Assembly: GCF_013702265.1 (NCBI RefSeq)
Contig: NZ_CP059348.1
Location: 2,294,001-2,358,000, forward strand
From: Providencia rettgeri
Lineage (GTDB): Bacteria > Pseudomonadota > Gammaproteobacteria > Enterobacterales > Enterobacteriaceae
Direction: 5' to 3'
Length of the DNA: 64,000 nt
Shown: positions 28,530 to 38,058 of the stretch, one piece after another
How the letters are laid out: the number at the start of each line of letters is the position of its first letter
How positions within the stretch are numbered: the stretch's first letter is position 1
Translations under genes and position numbers: made by a program
The notes under the pieces: generated by a model
What the model saw: only the letters and a program-made list of their open reading frames with translations
Told to the model about the DNA's origin: nothing
The model's database searches: none

Positions 28530-29582
28530 TTATTTTTTAGTCGGTGCTTTACTGAAAGCGGCTTTCAGTGCGGCGACCATTTCATCATTCTGTTTCTGAG
28601 TTAATGGTACGCCTTTGGTGTTGATAAACTGTAGGCTACTACGGTTATTCAAATCACCCACTTGAACTTTATAGTCATCTTCCGGTACCGATGGGTCATC
28701 AATACCCAGCGCTTGCCACTCAGAGCTGCTCAAGCCTTTGTAAGTCACCATGACGGAACCTGCTGAACGGCTACGGTCACCCACTTTCATACCAACGCTT
28801 TCTAATGCGTGAGGTAAACGCTCCCAAACTGCATCGTACGGTGCACGAACGATAACTACTGGTAAGCCAGTGTCATTGCTGCCAGTTTGAACATCAATGA
28901 TGCCATAGGCGCTTTGCAGACTATTTTTGCTTGAGGTATCACGCAGGGTGTACAGAGCATCAGTTAAATCGTTTAATAACAGTTTGTTATAGCGTTGAAT
29001 TTCCGCTGCATCTGTTACCGTTTCATCACCTTGGCGTAAGCCTAGGTTAGTCACGGTTAATGCAATCATGCCGTTTTCTGGCTGAACAGTGACTTTATGA
29101 CGGCTCTCTAATGGGACGTTTTCGTCTGCACGATCCCATTTAATCCAGTCAGTTTCGATAGAACGAGAACCATCGTTCTTCGTAGAAACTGGGATGCCAC
29201 GCTGTTCTAAAATCATGGTCACTTGTGACCACAACGCATTATTTTCAGGAGTATTATCTAGCAACAAACGGCTGGCTTCTGCGCTGTTTTCAGTGCGTGA
29301 ACCGGCTAATTGTGAAATCGTCAGTACTGGTGGGCGAATATCTAACGCTTTCCCAACCGCCCCTGTTGAGGTGGTTTTAGGAAGATCATATTCACCGTTA
29401 GTTGCTGGTAAAGTGATCCCCTGCGGCGCATTCAGCACTTTCAATGGCGCAGCATTAAGATATTCCTCATCACCACTGACCTGACGTTTATAGCGCTGAT
29501 CGCTGGAGCAGGCTGCCAGTAACACGACAAGTGACAGGCCAGCAACCTTCATAACCTTCGATTTTTGCAATAATGTTGCCAT
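28530..29582 (-). CDS. bamC: outer-membrane assembly lipoprotein BamC
   Basis: 350-residue lipoprotein of the BAM complex that inserts beta-barrel proteins into the outer membrane. The signal sequence VAGLSLVVLLAAC ends at the lipidated Cys25. It is followed by the conserved unstructured lasso that contacts BamD (about 28-95, with QRYKRQVSGDEEYLNAAPLK) and two helix-grip domains (about 95-210 and 225-345). It starts 16 bp after dapA on the same strand, the classic dapA-bamC operon, and is followed by a strong terminator. Confidence 0.96.
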   Translation of the reverse strand: MATLLQKSKVMKVAGLSLVVLLAACSSDQRYKRQVSGDEEYLNAAPLKVLNAPQGITLPATNGEYDLPKTTSTGAVGKALDIRPPVLTISQLAGSRTENSAEASRLLLDNTPENNALWSQVTMILEQRGIPVSTKNDGSRSIETDWIKWDRADENVPLESRHKVTVQPENGMIALTVTNLGLRQGDETVTDAAEIQRYNKLLLNDLTDALYTLRDTSSKNSLQSAYGIIDVQTGSNDTGLPVVIVRAPYDAVWERLPHALESVGMKVGDRSRSAGSVMVTYKGLSSSEWQALGIDDPSVPEDDYKVQVGDLNNRSSLQFINTKGVPLTQKQNDEMVAALKAAFSKAPTKK

Positions 29583-29598
29583 TAAAATTCCCTAAATT

Positions 29599-30507
29599 TT
29601 ACAGTAAACCCGCGAGTTTCAAGGCATCTTCAACCTTTTGCTGTCCAGATACAGTTAACGGTGTCATTGGTAACCGTAAAGTATCATCCGCAATAAGACC
29701 TAAACGATGACAAGCCCATTTCGCAGGGATTGGATTCGGCTCAACAAATAACTGATGATGAAGTCCCATCAGCTGTTTATTCAATTCACGGGCCTCAGTA
29801 TATTTGCCCGCAAGCGCTAAGTCACACATTTTTACCATCTGTGCAGCCGCGACGTTGGAGGTGACCGAAATGACGCCCTTTCCACCGAGTTGCATAAAAT
29901 CAAGTGCAGTCGCATCATCACCAGAAAGCAGAACAAAATGGTCATCAACCAACTCTTTGATTTGATGAACACGTGCTAAGTTCCCTGTGGCTTCTTTAAT
30001 TGCCACAATATTCGCCAATTTCGCCAAGCGGCCCACAGTTTCAGGTAATAAATCACATCCAGTGCGCGATGGTACATTATAGAGAACCTGTGGCAAGCTG
30101 GTGTTTTCTGAAATTGCTTTAAAATGCTGATATAAGCCTTCTTGTGACGGTCTATTATAATAAGGCGTTACTGTTAGGCACGCAACTACACCACTGTTTT
30201 CAAACTCATTTGTTAGCGAAATCGCTTCTGCGGTCGCATTTGCACCTGTTCCCGCAATAATTGGGATACGGCCATCAGCTAGCTCAAGCGTCGCTTTCAC
30301 TACATCAACGTGCTCTTTATGGTTTAATGTTGCTGATTCCCCCGTTGTTCCCACTGACACAATCGCAGAGGTTTTATTTGCGACATGGTAATCCACCAGC
30401 TGTTTCAAGCTTTTTCTATCAACGTTACCCGCTGAATCCATTGGTGTGATCACAGCAACAATACTGCCTTGTAAAAAGTCTTTGTAGTTTACGTTTTGAT
30501 TAGCCAT
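29599..30507 (-). CDS. dapA: 4-hydroxy-tetrahydrodipicolinate synthase
   Basis: 302-residue class I aldolase-fold enzyme; it condenses pyruvate with aspartate semialdehyde, the first step toward diaminopimelate and lysine. Visible motifs are GTTGESATL near 55, [16 protein letters not shown] with the catalytic Tyr near 144, NVPSRTG, and the Schiff-base Lys in IVAIKEATG near 172. The start ATG 30507 follows AGGGGG; it adds about ten residues compared with E. coli DapA. First gene of dapA-bamC, divergent from gcvR. Together with dapE in this window it supplies the lysine/cell-wall branch. Confidence 0.97.
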   Translation of the reverse strand: MANQNVNYKDFLQGSIVAVITPMDSAGNVDRKSLKQLVDYHVANKTSAIVSVGTTGESATLNHKEHVDVVKATLELADGRIPIIAGTGANATAEAISLTNEFENSGVVACLTVTPYYNRPSQEGLYQHFKAISENTSLPQVLYNVPSRTGCDLLPETVGRLAKLANIVAIKEATGNLARVHQIKELVDDHFVLLSGDDATALDFMQLGGKGVISVTSNVAAAQMVKMCDLALAGKYTEARELNKQLMGLHHQLFVEPNPIPAKWACHRLGLIADDTLRLPMTPLTVSGQQKVEDALKLAGLL

Positions 30508-30755
30508 CGCAATGCCCCCTAAATAGTGAGTTTCCATGTTACGTTTTCATTTCACAGAAGAAAACCACCCAAACGCAAGATTTTAATGAATTTTGTTAAT
30601 GCCGATGACATTAACTTAAATAGAAGTAATAATTCAGCCATATTTGTCGCAAGAGTGAATCGCCCCACTTGGCAGATTCACAATTTTATGGTTTCCTTAC
30701 CAGCATCCTGAGTCAATATCATTGACCTAAATTTAGTCAAAATAAGGAAGATACT

Positions 30756-31313
30756 TTGCCTAAGACTGAACCGCAATTTCTTGTTATTACTGCGCTGGGA
30801 ACAGATCGTCCGGGCATTGTGAATACAATTACACGCCTTGTCAGTGAATGTGATTGTAATATTGAGGATAGTCGACTCGCTATGTTTGGCGAGGAATTTA
30901 CTTTTATAATGATGTTATCCGGCAGTTGGAATGCTATCACGCTTCTAGAGGCGATTTTACCAACTAAAGGGGCAGAGTTAGATTTGCTGATTGTGATGAA
31001 ACGCACGCATAGCGTACAAAAAACCTACTATCCGTCTACTGTAACCGTGAATGTGATGGTCGACGATGCGCCGCGTATTATTGAACAATTTACCAATTTG
31101 TTTACCACTCAACAGTGCAACATCGCAGAATTGATTTCTAAAACACAGCCTGCAAATGATACACAACCGGCTCAATTGGAAATTCAAATTACAGCCCATG
31201 ACCCACTGGATGATAATGGCATAATTATAAAGAATAAATTTCAACAACTATGTACAATGCTAAATGCCAAAGGCAACATCAGTATTGTTAACAACCCCAA
31301 AATGCAGAGTTAA
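30756..31313 (+). CDS. gcvR: glycine cleavage system transcriptional repressor GcvR
   Basis: 185-residue protein made of two ACT domains (about 8-80 and 95-170). In E. coli GcvR binds GcvA and blocks activation of the glycine cleavage operon when glycine is low. The strings FLVITALGTDRPGIVNTITRLVSECDCNIEDSRLAMFGEEFTF and NIAELISKTQPA are near-identical to E. coli. The start is TTG at 30756, preceded by AAGGAAG at six bases; no ATG lies in a workable position. It is divergent from dapA and 14 bp before bcp, the conserved order. Confidence 0.96.
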   Translation: MPKTEPQFLVITALGTDRPGIVNTITRLVSECDCNIEDSRLAMFGEEFTFIMMLSGSWNAITLLEAILPTKGAELDLLIVMKRTHSVQKTYYPSTVTVNVMVDDAPRIIEQFTNLFTTQQCNIAELISKTQPANDTQPAQLEIQITAHDPLDDNGIIIKNKFQQLCTMLNAKGNISIVNNPKMQS

Positions 31314-31327
31314 CGGAGATATATGTA

Positions 31328-31798
31328 ATGAACCCATTGAAAGCCGGTGATAAGGCACCTCAATTTAGCCTTCCTGACCAAGATGGTGAAATCATCAATC
31401 TTTCTGATTTCCAGGGTCAACGCGTATTAGTTTACTTTTATCCTAAAGCGATGACGCCAGGCTGTACAGTTCAAGCATGTGGACTGCGTGATGAGATGGA
31501 TACACTAAAAGCAAAAGGTGTCGAAGTTTTAGGTATTAGTACAGACAAACCAGAAAAATTGGCTCGTTTCGCTGAAAAAGAGTTATTAAACTTCACACTG
31601 TTATCCGATGAAGATCATCAAATTTGTGAACAATTTGGTGTGTGGGGTGAAAAACAATTTATGGGTAAAACTTATGACGGTATCCACCGTATTAGTTTCC
31701 TTGTCGATGCAAATGGCACCATCGAGCACGTATTTGACGATTTCAAAACCAGTAACCACCATGAAATCGTATTAGCGTACATCAACGCTAACGCCTAA
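31328..31798 (+). CDS. bcp: thioredoxin-dependent thiol peroxidase Bcp
   Basis: 156-residue atypical two-Cys peroxiredoxin (PrxQ type); it reduces hydrogen and organic peroxides with thioredoxin. The peroxidatic Cys and the resolving Cys lie five residues apart in TPGCTVQACGLRDEM near 46 and 51. Family motifs FSLPDQDGE and VLVYFYPKA precede them and the RISFLVDANG segment follows. Probably co-transcribed with gcvR (14-bp gap) and followed by a strong terminator. Ribosome site ACGGAG. Confidence 0.97.
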   Translation: MNPLKAGDKAPQFSLPDQDGEIINLSDFQGQRVLVYFYPKAMTPGCTVQACGLRDEMDTLKAKGVEVLGISTDKPEKLARFAEKELLNFTLLSDEDHQICEQFGVWGEKQFMGKTYDGIHRISFLVDANGTIEHVFDDFKTSNHHEIVLAYINANA

Positions 31799-31832
31799 TT
31801 ACTGATACATAGTGACTAAAACCTAATCACTA

Positions 31833-31863
31833 AAAAGGGTTGCTAATTTAGCAACCCTTTTTT
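31833..31863 (+). terminator. Rho-independent terminator after bcp
   Basis: AAAAGGGTTGCT and AGCAACCCTTTT form a perfect stem around AATTT, followed by TTTC. It separates bcp from the convergent perM and may also serve perM weakly. Confidence 0.9.
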
Positions 31864-31878
31864 CTTACTGGCTCTTTT

Positions 31879-32961
31879 CTAGCCTTCTATTTTCTCTGTT
31901 GTCTCACTATCACTTAAATCTTGTGGCCACGCGTTAATCACCGCTTTGATTAAAGTTGCAAGCGGGATCGCAAAAAACACGCCCCAGAATCCCCATAACC
32001 CGCCAAAAATCACCACCGACAAGATAATCACGAGTGGGTGTAAGTTCACGGCTTCTGAGTACAACAGCGGCACGACGATGTTGCTGTCTAGCCCTTGGAT
32101 CACCAGATAAACAATAAACAGTGACCAGAACTCAGTACCTATGCCCCATTGGAATAATGCCACCAGCACGACAGGGATCGTCGCCGCAACCGCACCAATA
32201 TAAGGAATAAGCACCGAAACACCCACCAGTACGGACAACAACACTGAGTAACGCAAATCAAAATAAGCAAAACCAATGTAGGTACAGACGCCCACAATCA
32301 CCATTTCCGTGACTTTACCACGCAAATAGTTGGTAATTTGCTGATTCATTTCCAACCAGACTTTACTCACTAACTGGCGATTTTTCGGGAGAAGTTTAAC
32401 AAAGCTTTTGGTGATTTTTTCTTTATCTTTTAATAAGAAAAACATCATCAATGGTACTAAAACCAGATAGATAGCTAAGGTGAAAATACCAATTAGTGAG
32501 GCCACCGACGCTTTCACCACAGACTCCGCAACAACTGACAACCTACTGCGCACATTATCTGCCATCATATCAATGATGCCAGCATCTACCAGTGCGGGAT
32601 ATTGCTCCGGTAATCGGCGAGCAAACTCGCTAAAGCGATTGACCATGTTAGGTAAATCCGCCACGAGGTTGATCCCTTGTTGCCACGCTGTTGGTGCAAT
32701 AATTAAGATCACCATGGCACTTATTCCAGCAAACAAGGTCAAAATGATGCTAACCGCTAAAACGCGGGATAAACCCAGTCGTTGGAGTAAATGTGTTGGC
32801 CATTCAAGTAAATATGCTAAGACAATTGCGACTAATAATGGAGCCAGTATACTGCTGAAAAAAAAGATGACCAGAAAGCCAATAACCAGCAAACTAAACA
32901 ACGCAACTGCTTGCGGGTCAGCAAAGCGCCGACGGTACCATTGTAAAAACATTTCTAACAT
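31879..32961 (-). CDS. perM: AI-2E-family transporter PerM
   Basis: 360-residue polytopic inner-membrane protein, co-linear with E. coli PerM. About eight hydrophobic segments are visible. Conserved strings are FFFSSILAPLLVAIVLAYLLEWP, a cytoplasmic/periplasmic loop containing LPEQYPALVDAGIID, LRGKVTEMVIVG, and VNLHPLVIILSVVIFGGLWGFWGVFFAIPLATL at the C terminus. Family relatives export AI-2 or act as Na+/H+ exchangers, and PerM itself is only a putative permease, so the substrate is unassigned. Convergent with bcp, divergent from bepA. Confidence 0.94.
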   Translation of the reverse strand: MLEMFLQWYRRRFADPQAVALFSLLVIGFLVIFFFSSILAPLLVAIVLAYLLEWPTHLLQRLGLSRVLAVSIILTLFAGISAMVILIIAPTAWQQGINLVADLPNMVNRFSEFARRLPEQYPALVDAGIIDMMADNVRSRLSVVAESVVKASVASLIGIFTLAIYLVLVPLMMFFLLKDKEKITKSFVKLLPKNRQLVSKVWLEMNQQITNYLRGKVTEMVIVGVCTYIGFAYFDLRYSVLLSVLVGVSVLIPYIGAVAATIPVVLVALFQWGIGTEFWSLFIVYLVIQGLDSNIVVPLLYSEAVNLHPLVIILSVVIFGGLWGFWGVFFAIPLATLIKAVINAWPQDLSDSETTEKIEG

Positions 32962-33089
32962 TCATTGGCTCCTGGGAATGTAAAAAAAAGACAGTTCCTA
33001 AATTGAAGAAAATTATACCGAATAACAGATTTTACGATAGCTTTTGCTATCATATCTCCCAATTAATTCGCGTTTTTTGTAGGTAATAA

Positions 33090-34571
33090 GTGAAGATATG
33101 CATGATGACTAAAAAACTGAAATATCCACTGCTCGCTATCCTGATGTCCGCACTTATCCATGGTGCTGTATTACCTGCCTATAGTGCTGTTGAAGATACC
33201 CTACCCGATATTGGTACAACCGCGGGAGGAACGCTCAGCATTAACCAAGAAATCATTATGGGTGATGCCATCACTCGTCAAATTCGAGGAAGTACCCCCC
33301 TCATTTATGACCCATTACTAACCCAGTACGTGAATAAACTGGGGCAACGTTTAGTGACGAATGCCGATTCTGTCAAAACGCCATTTAAATTTTACCTAGT
33401 CAATAACCCGAATATTAACGCTTACGCCTATTTTGGCGGTAACGTGGTTCTTCACTCTGCACTGTTTCGTTATAGCCAAAATGAAAGCCAGCTTGCTTCC
33501 GTTATGGCGCACGAAATCTCTCACGTGACTCAGCGCCATCTGGCGCGAATGATGGAAGACCAAAAAGCCACAACGCCGTTAGCTATCGCAGGTACTATCG
33601 GTTCTCTATTACTGGTGATGGCGAACCCGCAAGCCGGTTTTGCCGCATTAACGGGAACATTCGCGGGAATGCAGCAAGGGATGATCAGTTTTACACAAGC
33701 CAATGAGCAAGAAGCCGACCGTATTGGCCTGCAAACATTGCGTCGTTCAGGGTTTGATCCTCATGCCATGGCTGATTTTATGCAAATCATGTCGGACCAA
33801 ACCCGCTATATGTCTAAACCGCCAGAAATTTTACTGACTCACCCCTTACCAGACAGTCGTTTAGCCGATGCCCGTAACCGTTCAAACCAATATCCTAAAG
33901 TCCATGCCCCATCTTCATTAGACTTTATGTTGGCACGTGTTCGTATTTTGTCCATGTACAGCCCTGCGGATCAACGCAATGCACTGGATCAAATCATCGA
34001 AAACTACAGTAAAGGCAATGCTCAAGAGCAAATGGCGGCGAAGTACGGTAAAGCATTATTATTATCTCAAGATAAAAAATACAGCGAAGCGGGCGTTATT
34101 ATTTCTGAATTGTTAGCCAAGCAGCCGGATAACCCGTGGTTTATCGACTCCATGACCGATATCGATATTGAGCAAAAACAAGTTGGCAAAGCAGTTGCTC
34201 GTTTGCAAGATGCCTTGAAAAAATCACCGAAAAATACGGTGTTTATTGTCAACTTAGCGAACGCATACGTCAGTAACGGGCAATATAAAGAAGCCACTAA
34301 TTTATTGAATAAATATACGTTTGATTACCCTGACGACCCTATTGGTTGGGATCTGCTTGCCGAAGCCTCAGCAAAACTAGGGGATCGTAATGCAGAATTG
34401 GCGGCGTATGCTGAAGGCATGGCACTGCGCGGTAACTATGACACTGCCATTAATTATTTAAGCGAAGCGAGCCGTAAAAGCCGCTTAGGCAGTTATGAAC
34501 AACAACGTTTTGATGCGCGAATCGATGAACTTACTCGATTAAAAGAGCGCGATAGCAACGCAAAACCGTAA
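33090..34571 (+). CDS. bepA: periplasmic chaperone/metalloprotease BepA
   Basis: M48 metallopeptidase that degrades or helps fold the LPS-assembly protein LptD and clears stalled barrel proteins at the BAM complex. A signal peptide ends near residue 30 (PAYSA). The zinc motif HEISH is in MAHEISHVTQRH near 140 with the third ligand Glu in NEQEADRIG near 205. A C-terminal tetratricopeptide-repeat domain covers about 310-480. The start is uncertain: GTG 33090 (after AGGTAATAA, 493 residues) or ATG 33102/33105. It precedes yfgD by 12 bp as in E. coli. Confidence 0.95.
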   Translation: MKICMMTKKLKYPLLAILMSALIHGAVLPAYSAVEDTLPDIGTTAGGTLSINQEIIMGDAITRQIRGSTPLIYDPLLTQYVNKLGQRLVTNADSVKTPFKFYLVNNPNINAYAYFGGNVVLHSALFRYSQNESQLASVMAHEISHVTQRHLARMMEDQKATTPLAIAGTIGSLLLVMANPQAGFAALTGTFAGMQQGMISFTQANEQEADRIGLQTLRRSGFDPHAMADFMQIMSDQTRYMSKPPEILLTHPLPDSRLADARNRSNQYPKVHAPSSLDFMLARVRILSMYSPADQRNALDQIIENYSKGNAQEQMAAKYGKALLLSQDKKYSEAGVIISELLAKQPDNPWFIDSMTDIDIEQKQVGKAVARLQDALKKSPKNTVFIVNLANAYVSNGQYKEATNLLNKYTFDYPDDPIGWDLLAEASAKLGDRNAELAAYAEGMALRGNYDTAINYLSEASRKSRLGSYEQQRFDARIDELTRLKERDSNAKP

Positions 34572-34583
34572 GGAATAAAAATA

Positions 34584-34940
34584 ATGACGGATTCAATTAA
34601 AATTTATCACAACCCTCGCTGCTCCAAGAGCCGTGAAACGCTGGCTTTATTGCAAGAAAAAGGCATTACGCCAACAGTCGTTGAATATTTAACGACGCCA
34701 CCTTCAGTGGCTGATATTGAAAAATTGCTGAAGATGCTTGGATTTGCCGATGCGCGCCAATTAATGCGCACCAAAGAAGATATCTATAAAGAGCTGAAAT
34801 TAGCGGATAACAGCGTTACTCAAGCGCAGCTTATTCAAGCCATGCATGATAATCCAAAGTTAATTGAGCGCCCGATTGTGGTAAAAGGTAAAAAAGCCAA
34901 GTTAGGTCGCCCACCAGAGCAGGTGCTGGAAATTTTATAA
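34584..34940 (+). CDS. yfgD: ArsC-family reductase YfgD
   Basis: 118-residue thioredoxin-fold protein of the ArsC family. The reactive-site loop is HNPRCSKSRETL with one Cys near residue 12, and the family segment LIERPIVVKGKKAKLGRPPEQVLEIL closes the protein. It is encoded right after bepA in E. coli too and is annotated as a putative arsenate reductase, but physiological function is unproven. A separate, genuine ars operon is present in this window, so this copy is more likely a housekeeping oxidoreductase. Confidence 0.92.
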   Translation: MTDSIKIYHNPRCSKSRETLALLQEKGITPTVVEYLTTPPSVADIEKLLKMLGFADARQLMRTKEDIYKELKLADNSVTQAQLIQAMHDNPKLIERPIVVKGKKAKLGRPPEQVLEIL

Positions 34941-34961
34941 GCAGGCTATTTGGCAGACAAT

Positions 34962-34995
34962 AAATTGGCAGTCGATGGGCTGCCAATTTTTTATA
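34962..34995. terminator. terminator between yfgD and hda
   Basis: AAATTGGCAG/CTGCCAATTT form a 10-bp stem around TCGATGGG, followed by TTTTTA on the plus strand. It touches the hda stop codon (34991-34993), so it probably serves both converging transcripts. Confidence 0.85.
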
Positions 34996-35692
34996 ATTTG
35001 AGAATATCTTTAACGAAAGGAATGGTCATTTTACGTTGAGCGACAATCGAGGCGTGATCAAGCTTATTTAAGATATCAAATAAGGTGCCCATCTTTCTGT
35101 CTAACCGTTTTAATACAAACCGACAAACATCTTCAGGCAATTCAAATCCACGAATACTGGCACGTAATTGCAGCGCACAAATTTTGTCTTCATCACTTAA
35201 AGGGTGCAGTTTATAAATTTGCCCCCAATCTAGGCGAGAGGCTAAATCCGGCAGCTTCAAATCAATCTGGCGCGGTGGGCGATCCCCAGTGATCAGTAAG
35301 CACGTTCGACCAATTTCTAAAATGCGGTTATACAAATTGAAGATGGCCATTTCCCACTCTTCATCTCCCGCGATGCATTGAATGTTATCAATACAGACCA
35401 GAGAAAGATGTTCCATACCTTCGAGCACATCAGGCACAAAGTAAGCGCGTTTATCCAACGGCACATAACCCACAGCAACACCTTGCTCAGACAACTCAGC
35501 ACATGCCGCATGCAGTAAATGACTCTTACCGCCCCCTTCTCTTGACCAGTAATAGATATAACTACCATGAGGCTGATTAATCGCCGTTTTTAGCGCAGAG
35601 AGTAATCCCTCATTTTCCCCTGCATAGAAACTGGCAAAGGTTTCATCATCAGGAAGAGAAAGTGGTAATGAGAGTTGAGATGGTGTATTCAG
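34991..35692 (-). CDS. hda: DnaA regulatory inactivator Hda, CTG start codon
   Basis: 233-residue AAA+ protein that, bound to the DNA-loaded sliding clamp, triggers ATP hydrolysis by DnaA and so prevents re-initiation. Translating upstream of the first conventional start (TTG 35494) continues the E. coli Hda sequence without a break: [20 protein letters not shown], with the clamp-binding QLSLPL near residue 6, then P-loop REGGGKSH near 50. The only start that fits is CTG at 35690-35692, preceded by AGAGG at 5 bases; E. coli hda also uses CTG. Sensor/arginine-finger region SRLDWGQIY is present. It lies downstream of upp-uraA on the same strand. Confidence 0.95.
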   Translation of the reverse strand: MNTPSQLSLPLSLPDDETFASFYAGENEGLLSALKTAINQPHGSYIYYWSREGGGKSHLLHAACAELSEQGVAVGYVPLDKRAYFVPDVLEGMEHLSLVCIDNIQCIAGDEEWEMAIFNLYNRILEIGRTCLLITGDRPPRQIDLKLPDLASRLDWGQIYKLHPLSDEDKICALQLRASIRGFELPEDVCRFVLKRLDRKMGTLFDILNKLDHASIVAQRKMTIPFVKDILKL

Positions 35693-35773
35693 AAGCGCCT
35701 CTGATTGTGCAGTTCAATTAACGCCATTGAGTTTATCATAAATAACAAGAAGAGATGAACAGCCTGACGGTTA

Positions 35774-35802
35774 ATTGCCGGAGCTTTAGCCACTCCGGCA
35801 AT
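35774..35802. terminator. stem-loop between uraA and hda
   Basis: ATTGCCGGAG and CTCCGGCAAT form a perfect 10-bp stem around a 9-base loop, between the uraA stop and the hda start. A T-rich tail occurs only on the plus strand, so on the minus-strand transcript it may be a leaky terminator or a 3'-end protector. Confidence 0.5.
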
Positions 35803-35822
35803 CTATTTTACTTAATCGTGAC

Positions 35823-37118
35823 TTATTTTTTATTTTCGTCTAAGACTTTCACTTCTGAAGTCACAAACTGTTTTTCTGGGCGAACAAAGGTAATAAAGCG
35901 GAATAACAGCGCCATCAGAATACCGACGATAGTCGCCAGCGCCATCCCTCTCAGTTCAGCTTGACCAATGTGGATCACCGCGCCACTCACTCCGATGATT
36001 AAAATCACTGAGGTTAAAATCAGGTTTTGTGGTTTGTTATAATCCACTTTTGAATCAATCAGAACGCGAATACCCGAAGCGCCGATGACTCCGTACAGTA
36101 ACAGTGAAACACCACCCATGACAGGTACTGGCACTAATTGAATTGCCGCCGCTAATTTACCCACGCAAGAGAGTAATATAGCGATAATAGCCGCACCACC
36201 GATAACCCAAGTACTGTAGACCTTAGTAATCGCCATTACGCCGATATTTTCGCCGTAAGTGGTATTTGGCGTTGAACCAAAGAAACCCGATAACATGGTA
36301 GAGAAACCGTTTGCAAACATGGAGCGATGTAAGCCAGGATTTTTCATTAAGTCGCGCTCAACGATATTCGCAGTCACCACTAAGTGCCCAACATGTTCAG
36401 CAATGACCACTAACGCCGCAGGTAGGATGGTTAAAATCGCAAACCACTCAAAACGTGGCGTATAGAATGTTGGAATAGCAAACCATGGCGCTTCAATTAC
36501 TGGTGTAAAGTCCACAATCCCCATAAAGTAGGAAAGCGCGTAACCTGATAGGAAACCGATTAAGATTGGGATAATCGATAAGAACCCACGGAAAACCACG
36601 GCGCACAAGATAGTGACCGACAATGTGGTGATCGAGATAATTAAGGTGCTTGAATCAACCGCTGCGCCTTCTTTAGGTAATAAGCCCGCCATACCCGCTG
36701 CCGTTTGCGCTAATTCTAGACCGATAACCGCGACAATCGCCCCCATCGCTGCAGGTGGAAACATCACGTTGATCCAGCCGCGCCCTGCCACTTTGACAAT
36801 CAGTGCTACTATACAGAACAGTGCCCCGCAAATAATAAATCCGCCAAGCGCTAGCTCATACCCAAGAGGCAGTAAAATTAATACTGGAGAAATAAAGGCG
36901 AAGCTCGACCCTAAATAAGCGGGAATTTTGCCCTTACAGATAAATAAATACAGCAGCGTACCAATCCCGTTGAATAATAAAATCGTTGCCGGGTTCACGC
37001 CAAATAAAATAGGAACAATAACCGTTGCCCCAAACATGGCAAACAAATGTTGAAAGCTTAATGGAATGGTTTGTAGTAATGGTGGTCTTTCTTCAACACT
37101 TATCGTGCGGCGTGTCAT
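35823..37118 (-). CDS. uraA: uracil permease
   Basis: 431-residue uracil:proton symporter of the nucleobase-ascorbate family, inner membrane, 14-helix fold. Conserved strings are PPLLQTIPLSFQHLFAMFGATV at the N terminus, YLGSSFAFISP, the substrate-site Glu in AEHVGHLVVTANIV near 241 and the second Glu in TPNTTYGENIGVMAITKVYS near 290. The start MTRRTISVEERPP agrees with E. coli UraA and follows GAGGATGACGAGC; longer frames to 37163 are not used. It lies between upp and hda. Confidence 0.97.
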   Translation of the reverse strand: MTRRTISVEERPPLLQTIPLSFQHLFAMFGATVIVPILFGVNPATILLFNGIGTLLYLFICKGKIPAYLGSSFAFISPVLILLPLGYELALGGFIICGALFCIVALIVKVAGRGWINVMFPPAAMGAIVAVIGLELAQTAAGMAGLLPKEGAAVDSSTLIISITTLSVTILCAVVFRGFLSIIPILIGFLSGYALSYFMGIVDFTPVIEAPWFAIPTFYTPRFEWFAILTILPAALVVIAEHVGHLVVTANIVERDLMKNPGLHRSMFANGFSTMLSGFFGSTPNTTYGENIGVMAITKVYSTWVIGGAAIIAILLSCVGKLAAAIQLVPVPVMGGVSLLLYGVIGASGIRVLIDSKVDYNKPQNLILTSVILIIGVSGAVIHIGQAELRGMALATIVGILMALLFRFITFVRPEKQFVTSEVKVLDENKK

Positions 37119-37160
37119 GCTCGTCATCCTCTTATGCGTCGTGAATATTATTTTTTTTAT

Positions 37161-37189
37161 CAAAAAAAAGCCGACTCTTCAGTCGGCTT
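37161..37189 (-). terminator. terminator between upp and uraA
   Basis: On the minus strand AAGCCGACT/AGTCGGCTT pair around GAAG, followed by a run of eight T. It lies just after the upp stop, so uraA expression would depend on read-through or its own promoter in the 37119-37160 gap. Confidence 0.88.
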
Positions 37190-37194
37190 CATTA

Positions 37195-37821
37195 TTATTT
37201 AGTACCAAATATCTTATCGCCCGCGTCTCCTAGACCCGGAACAATGTAACCTTCATCATTTAAGTGTTGGTCAATTGAAGCCGTGTACAGTTCAACGTCT
37301 GGGTGCGCTGCTTCTAATGCAGCAATACCTTCCGGTGCAGCAACTAAAACTAAGACTTTAATGGAATTACAGCCGGATTTTTTCAGGAGGTCGATGGTTG
37401 CAATCATAGAACCACCCGTTGCTAACATTGGGTCTACAATCAGCGCCATACGCTCATCAATGTTAGAAACTAATTTTTGGAAATAAGGGACAGGTTGTAA
37501 CGTTTCTTCATCACGGTAAATACCCACTACGCTGATACGTGCGCTTGGGATGCTTTCCAATACGCCGTTCATCATGCCAATACCGGCACGTAGAATAGGC
37601 ACTACAGTGATTTTTTTACCTTTAATTTGTTCAATTTCTACAGGACCACACCAACCATCAATTGTTACTTTTTCAGTTTCTAGGTCAGCGGTCGCTTCAT
37701 AAGTCAGTAGGCTACCAACCTCTGAGGCCAGTTCACGAAAGCGCTTAGTGCTTATGTCATGATCTCGCATCAGGCCGAGTTTATGTTTAACGAGAGGGTG
37801 TTTTACCTCAACGATCTTCAT
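37195..37821 (-). CDS. upp: uracil phosphoribosyltransferase
   Basis: 208-residue enzyme; it makes UMP from uracil and PRPP in pyrimidine salvage. The length equals E. coli Upp. Conserved sites are [20 protein letters not shown] at the N terminus, [10 protein letters not shown] near 77, the PRPP loop [15 protein letters not shown] near 130, and the uracil-binding [18 protein letters not shown] end. It works with the adjacent permease uraA. A minus-strand TATAAT near 37870-37880 is its likely -10 box. Divergent from purM. Confidence 0.98.
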   Translation of the reverse strand: MKIVEVKHPLVKHKLGLMRDHDISTKRFRELASEVGSLLTYEATADLETEKVTIDGWCGPVEIEQIKGKKITVVPILRAGIGMMNGVLESIPSARISVVGIYRDEETLQPVPYFQKLVSNIDERMALIVDPMLATGGSMIATIDLLKKSGCNSIKVLVLVAAPEGIAALEAAHPDVELYTASIDQHLNDEGYIVPGLGDAGDKIFGTK

Positions 37822-38058
37822 GGGTTTCTCCTACTTTTTTAAAACGTCACCGGACAAAAAAATCGCGGGATTATACCGCTTTTTTCCCTCAATGCCACTA
37901 GTATCATCTTGATTCAGGTCAAACAATCATCAATCACACGTTATTTGCTGAATTAGTATACACATAATATTTTTTATGGTGTAGGCAGCGAATAAAATCA
38001 TGCGCTTTGCGTCACGACATCACGATTTATTGCATCAAATATTTCAGTCAGAAAGCTA

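Noticed and set aside
34991-35494. Shorter Hda from TTG 35494
   Set aside because: It would lack the clamp-binding motif and P-loop, which are encoded in frame just upstream after the CTG.
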